Assembly: GCA_013334225.1 (NCBI GenBank)
Contig: JAAXXY010000002.1
Location: forward strand, 87,561 to 151,560
DNA: 64,000 nt
DNA from: Chlorobiaceae bacterium
GTDB taxonomy: Bacteria; Bacteroidota; Chlorobiia; Chlorobiales; Chlorobiaceae
Direction of reading: 5' to 3'
Shown here: in pieces, positions 19,000 through 28,800 of the stretch
How the letters are laid out: every line of letters begins with the position of its first letter
Position numbering within the stretch: position 1 is the stretch's first letter
Program-made: the position numbers and the translations under genes
Notes under the pieces: model-generated
What the model saw: only the letters and a program-made list of their open reading frames with translations
Database searches by the model: none
What the model was told of the DNA's origin: nothing

Positions 19000-19328
19000 G
19001 ACTGTAAAGGTTGAAATGCCGTTTATGGGAAAGAGAAAAATATTGTCTGCTTTTGATTGATTCTGAAATGTAATAATATAAAAAATATACGATAAAAATA
19101 ACGTCATATTGTTTGAGACGCCTTTTCTGTCATTGTTCAATGCCGGTGTTTCTTTTCACGGATATTACCCGGGGAAAAAGAACTGACAGGGATGAGCCGG
19201 TTCATTGCGGGGGAAACGAGTATCATCCTGATGAAACTGCATGTTCTGACGACACTCCATAAAAAACAACGGCCCCGGAAATCCGGAGCCGTTGTGGGAC
19301 TATCATTGAGATCGATCTAACTGAGGAT
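19000..19328. other. Spacer between the two beta-barrel genes
   Basis: About 330 bases. It contains the terminator of the upstream barrel gene (19261-19294) and must contain the promoter of the downstream one. An AT-rich segment lies at 19030-19110. No further gene is visible. Confidence 0.5.
19261..19294 (-). terminator. Rho-independent terminator of the beta-barrel gene at 19329
   Basis: Read on the minus strand, stem CAACGGCTCCGG pairs with CCGGGGCCGTTG (one G-T pair) across a four-base loop and is followed by six T. It lies 35 bases beyond the stop codon. Confidence 0.88.
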
Positions 19329-19910
19329 TTAGATATCGATTCTTAAGCCGGCAAGAATGTTATGACTGCCGGTTGTTACAGTATCACTATGTAAAGTTAC
19401 ATCACCCGTCTTGAAATAACGGTAGCTGACATCAAAAGTGACCTTGTCGGAAGCCTTGATGCCGAGACCTGCGCCGATCTGCCACGCAAATGCACCGTCA
19501 CTGCTGCTGCCGCCTGTCCAGTTATCGGATACACTTGCATATCCGAGACCGGCCATGATGAAAGGAGAGATTCCTTCGTCTTTCATATCGTAATCGAGGT
19601 AGCCGTTGGCCATGAACGACCAGATGGAAATATTCTCGTCAGTTACAGTGTGTCCAAAAGCTTTATCGATTGCGTTACGATGGTAACCGATTTCAGCTTC
19701 GAGACGGACCGGCTCGGTTTTCAGACCGACAGCACCGTTGACGAGAAATCCGGTTTTATATTCAACAGCGTCGGAAAAGCCGTCTACGGTTGAATTATTC
19801 ATCAGACCAAGACCGCCAGAAAGGCTGACATACGGATTTGTTGCTGCATTTGACAGTGAAGGCAGAGCACACATGCCTGCTATTGCCAGAGGAAGGAGAA
19901 GCTTTTTCAT
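19329..19910 (-). CDS. Outer-membrane beta-barrel protein, paralogue
   Basis: A 193-residue protein with signal peptide MKKLLLPLAIAGMCALPSLSNA and the same barrel layout as the gene at 18415. It keeps SGGLGLMNNSTV, the WSFMANGYLDYDMKDEGISPF segment and a final strand NILAGLRIDI. The two proteins align over their full length, so they arose by tandem duplication. Each seems to have its own promoter and terminator. No periplasmic OmpA domain is present. Confidence 0.87.
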   Translation of the reverse strand: MKKLLLPLAIAGMCALPSLSNAATNPYVSLSGGLGLMNNSTVDGFSDAVEYKTGFLVNGAVGLKTEPVRLEAEIGYHRNAIDKAFGHTVTDENISIWSFMANGYLDYDMKDEGISPFIMAGLGYASVSDNWTGGSSSDGAFAWQIGAGLGIKASDKVTFDVSYRYFKTGDVTLHSDTVTTGSHNILAGLRIDI

Positions 19911-20223
19911 TGTTAGTACCAGTTTAAGTGTTACTGAAAATTAAACTGCAAATAATATTGCATTGCAATACATAGAACCACTTACTAATGTAAAAAATTT
20001 CCAAGCATATGGAAAATTTCATGTTACTGATAGAAAAAACGTTAAATGCATCAGACTGTTTAAGTATTGTTGATGTGTTAAAATCACGAATATCATTATT
20101 GATTTATCGGAAGCAGTTACAACGGGGTGAAATAATACCCAAAATAAGGACAGAGATGGTTAAGCTGTTCAACAGAATTAAGTGTAAACTGCTTCTAATT
20201 TACTCTGAATTGCCAAATCAAGT

Positions 20224-20246
20224 CAGTAGTGTCCGGTAAAAAATAA
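20224..20246 (+). repeat. Left terminal inverted repeat of the IS
   Basis: Matches the complement of 21498-21519 with one mismatch and one indel, sharing GTCCGGT and an A-rich inner end. Confidence 0.75.
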
Positions 20247-20332
20247 AGAAGGTCTGAAAAACACTTGAGAAACGGTGATATTAAAAGCGACCAAGCATTT
20301 ATATCAGCGCAATACACAAGGAGTTCCAGACC

Positions 20333-21466
20333 ATGAAGCAAGTTACAACGATGCTGGGTGAGTTGGTAAAGATTTTTCCGAGATACGAATTTGAGAAACT
20401 CGAAAAGCAATACTAAAGCAACCGCTACACAAAGTATTACATGGGCTGGCAACAGCTGATAACCTTGTTATATGCGCAGATTGGCGGTCATGACAGTCTG
20501 CGGGGCATTCAAACAAGCCTTGGTGTCCATTCTCAGAAATGGTATCACCTCGGACTTACAGACATAAAACGAAGCACCTTGTCTGACTCCATGAAAAACC
20601 GCCCGTATCAAATTTATGAAGGACTGTTCTACAAGTTGCTCGACAAATGCCGGTCAGTCACTCCTGACCATAAGTTCCGGTTCAAGAACCCGCTCTTTTC
20701 AATGGACGCCACCGTTATTGATCTCTGCCTGAGCGTTTTTCCCTGGGCAGAATTCCGTCAACGCAAGGGAGCTATCAAATTGCACTATCTCTATGACCAT
20801 CGTGGCTTGCTGCCTGCATTCATGGTCATGACTGATGGCAAGCAGAGCGATATCCGGGTGGCAAAAAGCCAGGAAAAACTTGATTTCCACCTGTTACCGG
20901 ACAGCATCATTTCCTTTGACCGGGCTTATATCGACTTCGAATGGCTGTACACTCTTGATCAGCGCAGGGTCTGGTTTGTGACCCGCTCAAAAGCAAACAT
21001 CCAGTACCGAATCATCGGACAGCATCAGCCCATACGACACAAACAGGTAACACGAGACGAAAAAATTGAACTGGTCGTTGAACAATCGAGGGTGAAATAC
21101 CCGAAAGCGCTTCGTCTGGTATGCTATACTGATCCGGATACCGGAAAGGAATATGAGTTCATCACCAATAACATGAAACTCGCAGCGTCAACGATAGCTG
21201 CCATTTACAAGTCACGCTGGCAGATCGAAACATTTTTCCGGTGGATCAGACAGAACCTGAAAATCAAGTCATTCCTTGGTACCAGTCAGAATGCCGTATT
21301 GACGCAAATCTGGGTCGCCATGTGCTATTATCTGCTGTTGTCGTACATCAAATTTCAGACGAAATACCGCCATTCATTGCAGGAATTGACCAGAATGATC
21401 GCTGCCGTTGTCATGGAGCAGCGATTGTTGATCGATATTTTGTCTCTCAGAAGAACAATCTCTTAA
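20333..21466 (+). pseudogene. IS4-family transposase interrupted by an in-frame stop
   Basis: Translation should start at ATG 20333, behind a good AAGGAG site, giving MKQVTTMLGELVKIF. Codon 28 is TAA (20414-20416). The same frame then continues without a break as SNRYTKYYMGWQQ to 21466, a further 349 codons; in IS4 relatives this position reads like KQHQxxRY, so CAA to TAA is the likely change. The catalytic features remain: SMDATVIDL (first Asp), SIISFDRAY (second Asp), and YKSRWQIETFFRWIRQNLKIK, the Y-R-E signature with Arg in place of the final Lys. Internal initiation at ATG 20441 would give 341 residues without the N-terminal part. Probably inactive. Confidence 0.82.
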
Positions 21467-21497
21467 AAAGGTGAGGGAACCGGCCTTTCAACTGGAT

Positions 21498-21519
21498 TTA
21501 TTTTAACCGGACAGTACTG
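21498..21519 (-). repeat. Right terminal inverted repeat of the IS
   Basis: Complementary to the left end at 20224-20246; contains CCGGACAGTACTG at the outer edge. Confidence 0.75.
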
Positions 21520-22818
21520 TTTAGGATACCTGTCTTAAGTAGATTTTCTCAATCCCACGTGCAGGTCTTTATTTCCAGCCGAAGAAAACAAAGAGGTTGA
21601 ACCATGAGCACATGTGTCTGGTGGAAGTGCCGTATTGGCTGAAATCTTACTTCGATGTTAATGCTGAGGATAGTGGCTGATCAAACGACAAGGGATATCA
21701 GATCAACCTCAGTCGAGTACGTTGTTTTTATCGCCTGATGGAGCTTGAAAATATCAGATCAAAGCTGAACATATTAAAACCGGCTTTACACTGAAAGGTA
21801 TTTACATTTCGTCTGGAGAATTGGAGAACAATCACAACGATCAGATCCGGGCTACGAATAATCGCCTTTGCGCCAATGGCTCAGGGGCATCTTCAACTCA
21901 TGGTATTGATTGGTCATAAAAGGCCGGTATTTACTGAACGGATCGGTTTCAAATACAAATGATTCTGGCTGGTGTGCCAAGGTATTCTGAGAAGCTGTGA
22001 GGATGCACAGAACACACCAAAATCCTTTATACCGATAATGGGGCGGATAGCTCACCAATGAAGTAATCATCAAATCCGTAGTCAAATAAAATGATGCTAA
22101 GCTTTCCAAGGATGGTATGAGCTGCAAAATTTGTGATGTATTCATTGAACGGTTATGGTGAGGCGTCTCATATGAGTTGATAACCTGAATCCTCCAACCA
22201 GCTGGGTTGATCTTTATAAAGGTCAGAAACACTGAAGAAATGAGCTGCAATTCGGATTCTTGCTATAAGGCTCTTGATGTTGAGTTTCCGACAATGGTTA
22301 TAATGCCAAAAAACATCAAGCACCGGAGTCTCAACGGGTATGTATACTTATGATAAATAGGTTTCTATAAAAGGTGATGGCTTCAAATATCATCGAAAAT
22401 ATTTTTATTTCTTTTCATCATATGATAATGTATTAGTAATAATCAGAAAAAATAAATCATTATACATTTTGCACTTAAGAGGTTATTGTTTCTTTCGGGT
22501 ATTTTGAGATGAGTTTCTCTCTTTTTTTTCTTTGAAGTTATTTTCTGATTTTAATTGAATTTACAGATTCCTGTGTTTTTTTAATGAGTTAACAATTGTT
22601 TATTAGCGGTATGGTATAATATTTAGCGTGCAATGAGTTTTTGTGTTATATTTTCAAATAGAAATATTTCATTTCTGAATCCCCTATCATTTCCTTTCGT
22701 TTTCAGGATTGTTGTAACCGGTCGATGTAAATAGCGAGTGAAGAGTATTTCGTTTAGAAACTGACGAGCTGATTGTATCAATATCAGGTTGTTTTATAAC
22801 TCTTTAATTTCTTCCCTC
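21520..22818. other. Gene-free, decayed region between the IS and the RTX gene
   Basis: About 1.3 kb with no open frame that looks like a real gene. From 21580 to 22300 the sequence has coding-like composition but is full of stops in all frames. One plus-strand frame reads HTKILYTDNGAD around 22013-22048, resembling the integrase-core motif of other transposases, which suggests a dead mobile element. From about 22370 the DNA is strongly AT-rich and probably includes the RTX gene promoter; no specific promoter could be assigned. Confidence 0.55.
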
Positions 22819-25800
22819 ATGAATAATACTATCATTTTTATCGACAGCAGAGTAGAGGATTTACAATCTCTGATCCGGAACCTCTCACCTGATCAGGAAT
22901 ATGTCATTCTTGATCCCGATCGCAGTGGTCTTGATCAGATAATAGATGCATTACAAGGCAGGACAGGAATAGACTCTATCCAGATTATTTCTCATGGCAG
23001 TGCGGGTACTGTTACCGTAGGATCAACTACCCTGACTCCTGACAATATTTCGCAATACAGTGAACAATTTCAGTTTCTTGGCAAGTCGTTGAGTGAAAAC
23101 GGTGATATTCTGTTTTATGGTTGTAATGTTGGGCAAGGTGAAACAGGAAAGCTTTTTGTTAATCTGCTGGCAGTTTATACAGCTGCAGATGTGGCAGCCT
23201 CAAATGATTTGACCGGGAGCAAGGAAAATGGAGGGAACTGGACTCTTGAAGTTACATCAGGGAGTATTGAAAGTTCTCTGCAGATGTCATCGATGGAGAG
23301 CTATCAGTATACACTTTCGACAATAACCGGTACAACTGGCAATGACAAGCTGACCGGTACAACGGGAAATGATTTGCTGATCGGTCTGGAAGGTAACGAT
23401 ACTCTTGATGGCAGAACAGGCGCGGATACAATGGAAGGAGGGACTGGAAATGATCTTTATGTTCTCGATAACACAGGCGATATGATCATTGAGAGTTTAA
23501 ATGGCGGGAACGATACCGTTCAAAGTTCAGTGAGTTTTAATCTTGGTGATAATGTTGAAAATCTGACTCTGACGGGAACGAATGCGATAACCGGAACCGG
23601 AAATGCGTTAAATAACATCATTATCGGCAACAGTTCTGTCAATATCATCAGCAGCGGTGCGGGAGATGACAGTCTGAACGGGGGAATGGGAAACGATATC
23701 CTGTCAGGAGGCGATGGCAATGACACGCTCAATGGCGGTATGGGTACTGACAGTATCACGGGTGGTGAGGGTGATGATCTCTATCTTGCAGATAATACAG
23801 GTGATATTGCAGTTGAAAATATCGGAGGGGGAATTGATACCGTTCAAAGTTCAGCGAGTTTCACTCTTGGGGACAATATCGAAAATCTTGTTCTGTCCGG
23901 TTCACAGGCTATAAATGGAACCGGAAACAGTTCTGATAATTCCATTACCGGAAATACCGGTAATAACATTTTATCAGGAGGAGCCGGTAATGATACTCTC
24001 GATGGAAGAGCAGGAAATGATCAGCTTTTTGGAGGAAATGGTCACGACTTATTGACAGGGGGAGCTGGAAGTGATAGTCTTGAAGGAGGTTTGGGCAACG
24101 ATATGCTTGATGGAGGAGATAGCAATGATCAGCTTTCTGCTTCTGAGGGGCTTGATACACTTTATGGCGGTGGTGGCAACGATACGCTTTCCGGCGGAAC
24201 GGGTAATGATTTGCTCAGAGGAGGTTCAGGGAATGATTTGCTCGATGGTGAAAGCGGCATTGACAGCATGGAAGGTGGTGCCGGCAACGATACCTATGTT
24301 GTCGACAGCGGCAGTGATGTTGTGCTGGAGAGTGTATCGGGAGGCACGGATACCGTGCAGACATCGTCAAGTTATGTTTTGACTGCGAACCTTGAGAACC
24401 TTGTACTGACCAGCTCAGGGTCGTTAAACGGTACGGGTAACGAACAGGACAACACCATAACCGGAAACAGCGGCAATAATGTGCTTGACGGCGGAGGCGG
24501 GAACGACACGCTTTCGGGCGGAACCGGCAGTGATACCCTTTCAGGCGGCAGCGGCAATGATTCGCTCGATGGCGGCAGCGGCATTGACAGCATGGAAGGT
24601 GGTGCCGGCAACGATACCTATGTTGTCGACAGCGGCAGTGATGTTGTGCTGGAGAGTGTATCGGGAGGCACGGATACCGTGCAGACATCGTCAAGTTATG
24701 TTTTGACTGCGAACCTTGAGAACCTTGTACTGACCGGCTCAGGGTCGTTAAACGGTACGGGTAACGAACAGGACAACACCATAACCGGAAACAGCGGTAA
24801 TAATGTGCTTGACGGCGGAGGCGGGAACGACACGCTTTCGGGCGGAACCGGCAGTGATACCCTTTCAGGAGGAAGCGGTAATGATTCGCTGAATGGCGGA
24901 AGCGGCATTGACAGCATGGAAGGCGGTGCCGGTAACGATACCTACGTGGTTGACAGCGGCAGTGATATTGTACTGGAGAGTGCATCGGAAGGCACGGATA
25001 CCGTGCAGACATCGTCAAGTTATGTTTTGACTGCGAACCTTGAGAACCTTGTACTGACGGGCTCAGGGTCGGTAAACGGTACGGGTAACGAACAGGACAA
25101 CACCATAACCGGAAACAGCGGTAATAATGTGCTTGACGGCGGAGGCGGGAACGACACGCTTTCGGGCGGAACCGGCAGTGATACCCTTTCAGGTGGTTCA
25201 GGCAATGATTCGCTGAATGGCGGAAGCGGCATTGACAGCATGGAAGGCGGTGCCGGCAACGATACCTACGTGGTTGACAGTGGCAGTGATATTGTACTGG
25301 AGAGTGCATCGGAAGGCACGGATACCGTGCAGACATCGTCAAGTTATGTTTTGACTGCGAACCTTGAGAACCTTGTACTGACGGGCTCAGGGTCGGTAAA
25401 CGGTACGGGTAACGAACAGGACAACACCATAACCGGCAACAGCGGTAATAATGTGCTTGACGGCGGAGGGGGGAACGATACGCTTTCGGGCGGAACCGGT
25501 GGTGATACCCTTTCAGGAGGAAGTGGCGATGATTCGCTGAATGGCGGTTCGGGTAACGATAACCTGTCGGGAGGTGAAGGAGATGATACGTTAACCGGTA
25601 GCGCTGGTTTGGACTTTCTTGCGGGCGGTTCGGGTAACGATACTTACATAATCGTCGATATCAATGACACCATACTTGAAAACTCTGGTGAAGGCAAGGA
25701 TATCGTGCAGTCATCAGCAAGCTATGTCCTGTCTGCGAACATTGAGAATCTGGTTCTGACAGGTACGTCTTCAATAAATGGCACGGGCAACGATCAGGAT

Positions 25801-28800
25801 AATACCATAACCGGCAACAGCGGGAACAATGTCCTGTCCGGTGGTGATGGAAATGATACCATTTATGGAGAATCAGGTGATGATAATATTACGGGAAACG
25901 CAGGTATTGATTTACTTGATGGCGGATCCGGTAACGATACCATGAGTGGCGGCTCAGGTGATGATGTTTATGAGGTTGACAGTGAAAACGATCAAGTTAA
26001 TGAGAATTACAATGAAGGCATGGATACCGTTCGTACTTCATTCGATTACATTCTTTCCGGGAACATAGAAAATCTCGTGTTGACCGGAACTGCCGATATT
26101 TATGGTATAGGAAATGATCTTGATAATATCATAACCGGCAACGACGGTAATAATGTGATCGAGGGTGGATCCGGTAATGATACCATGAGCGGCGGTGCTG
26201 GTGACGATGTTTATGAGGTTGACAGTGAAAACGATCAAGTTGATGAGAATGACAATGAAGGTACCGATACCGTCCGGTCATCGGTCAATTACGTTCTTTC
26301 CGGGAACATAGAAAATCTTGTGTTGACCGGAACTGCAGATATTTATGGTATAGGAAATGATCTTGACAATGACATAAAGGGCAACGCAGGAAAAAATGTG
26401 CTTGACGGTGATGCGGGCAACGATACGATTTATGGTGCGCAGGGGGACAGCTATCTCATCGGTGGTGAAGGATCTGACGAATTGTATGGTTATAGGAGCA
26501 GTGATACCTTTGAAGGTGGAAACGGAAGCGATATCCTGTCAGGCGGTGCCGGGGATGATTACCTTTATGGAGGAGACATCTATGGGGCCGTTGTGGAAAA
26601 TGACGACGACACGCTTTTCGGAGGAAGTGGCAATGACTTGCTTTCTGGTGGTTATGGTGATGATGTTCTCAACGGGGATGAAGGAGAAGATACTTTATAT
26701 GGAGATTCAGGCTTTGATACGTTATCTGGCGGATCAGGTGCCGATCTGATAGATGGGGGCGACGATGACGACTTATTGCAGGGTGACGAAGGAGATGATA
26801 CTGCTTACGGCGGAAGCGGCAACGATACGGTATATGGCGGAAACGACAATGATCTCCTTGACGGCGGAGCTGGAGATGATGTCCTTTTTGGTGAAGGCGG
26901 TGAAAATTCGCTTGAAGGAGGTTCAGGTAATGATATACTGATGGGGGGAACAGGCTCTGACTATCTGTCTGGTGGAGAAGGAAACGACCATTTGTCTGTC
27001 AGCCGGGGCAGCAACGGGAATACCCTTGATGGAGGAGATGGTAATGACTTGCTATACGGAGGGGCAGGAAATGATCTCCTGATTGGTGGTGCGGATGATG
27101 ATATCCTGACAGGAGGAAACGGCGATTATCATTATGACAACGAAACCGGTTCATGGGTTGTCGCGGGCAGTACACTTGATGGAGGAACTGGCGATGATGT
27201 CCTCTATGGAGGATCAGTTGATGACTATCTGATCGGTGGGGATGGCAACGATTCTCTTTACTGCTCGATTACAAACTATGACAGCGAAACCGGCACATGG
27301 ATTATAGGCAGTGCTACGCTCGATGGCGGTGCAGGAGATGATTACCTCTATGGTTTAGGTGGAGGAAACGATCTTCTGCTTGGTGGCGATGGGAATGATA
27401 TGCTTTTTGCCAATGAAGGGACATATGAAGGGCAGACAATTAGCAGTACACTTTCTGGAGGGGCAGGTAATGATATTCTTGCCGGAAGTTCAGGTGATGA
27501 TAATCTCGATGGTGGCGAAGGAGAAGACACTCTGATGGGTGGATGGGGTGCTGACAGTCTTGCAGGCGGAGACGGCAATGACAATCTTTCTGATGATTTT
27601 GGGGACGATACGCTCGATGGCGGGGCAGGCGACGATACTTTTATCGGATATTCAGGATCAGACAGACTTCTCGGTGGAACTGGTAATGATTCAATCGCCG
27701 ACTATGATGGCGATAATACAATAGAAGGTGGTGATGGCAACGACACCCTTACAGGGGGCTCTGGTGCTGACATTCTGTATGGTGATGCCGGAAACGATCT
27801 GCTGGCTGACAATGAAGGTCCAAACATAATTTCTGGCGGCAATGGCAACGATACACTGACTTATTCATCAAGTGATATCGTTATTGATGGCGGGGATAAT
27901 ATCGATTCCCTGATTTTTGATTCAGGAACGAACGCTGATTTCAGCGACTTCATAACAAGCGGGGTAAATAATATTGAAATCGTGGATCTTTCGGCCAACG
28001 GCGATCACGCGATCACTAATATTACTGTCGGTGAAGTTGCAAATGTCATGGATGGAAACAGCCTGTATATTCATGGTCAGGAAGGTGATTTCATTCAATT
28101 TGTCAACAACGATACGGGCGATTGGAATAAGATAATCAATTCACAGACCGTAGATGGTATAATATACGATCTTTACTTCTGTGATACCGATCCACTGGTA
28201 AACGTCTATGTCCAGAGAGAAATCACTGTTGAATTCAGTGGTTCGAGCATTGATCCTTATCTCGTTACAACGCTTGCCGATGACGGACCAGGTTCTTTGC
28301 GTTCCGCTCTTGTTTATCTCAGTGAACATGGCAATGCTGCATCAAATACGATCACCTTTGCCGTCAGCGGTGATATTCTTGTAAATCCATCCAATCCACT
28401 GCCGACCATTACCTGTCCGGTTTCGTTTAAAATGGATGACAATACTATAGAAGTCAGGATGGAAAACGCAGAATCAGATATTCCTGTATTGCTTGTAGAG
28501 GACAATATCAAAGTAACCATACCTGATGCACTCACCATGAACGTCACCGGTACGGGATATCTGAAATCCGTTGCCGGTTTGAACAATCTTCTGATCGATA
28601 CTCTCGGAGGAAAGATCATTGCATCATCTGCCGGAAGTGATGCCTATGGAATTACTGCAGGAGAAAGTGTTTCTGTGGGCGGTATCACCCGAGGTTCAGT
28701 GATTGACGTGAATGCGGAAGGAAATGGAAGTTCAGCTGTCGGGATATATTCTGGAAATGTTACAATTGGACCTGGTTTTGAAGGAACGATGACTGTTGTT

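Larger units (their letters stand above)
20224..21519 (+). mobile_element. IS4-like insertion sequence
   Basis: An element of about 1.3 kb bounded by imperfect terminal inverted repeats: CAGTAGTGTCCGGTAAAA on the left, and the complement of CAGTACTGTCCGGTTAAAA on the right. It contains one IS4-type DDE transposase gene that is interrupted by a stop codon. No clear target-site duplication is seen, which suggests an old insertion or a flank change. It sits between the beta-barrel locus and the decayed region before the RTX gene. Confidence 0.85.

Noticed and set aside
20009..20239. A 76-codon plus-strand frame running into the left end of the IS
   Set aside because: It ends inside the IS terminal repeat, has no ribosome binding site or recognisable domain, and no continuation appears on the right side. 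A gene truncated by the IS is possible but unsupported.
21852..22250. A 132-codon minus-strand frame in the decayed region
   Set aside because: No domain, odd composition and no start signal. The plus strand of the same stretch has better transposase-like hints, so this frame is probably accidental.
22789..22818. TTG start ten codons upstream of the RTX gene
   Set aside because: The DUF4347 domain begins right after ATG 22819, and the upstream codons add nothing recognisable, so ATG is preferred.
24215..25342. A 375-codon minus-strand open frame rich in Arg, Cys and His
   Set aside because: It lies wholly inside the 324-bp RTX repeats and is itself repetitive. It stays open because the same codons recur on the other strand, and has no ribosome binding site or known domain.
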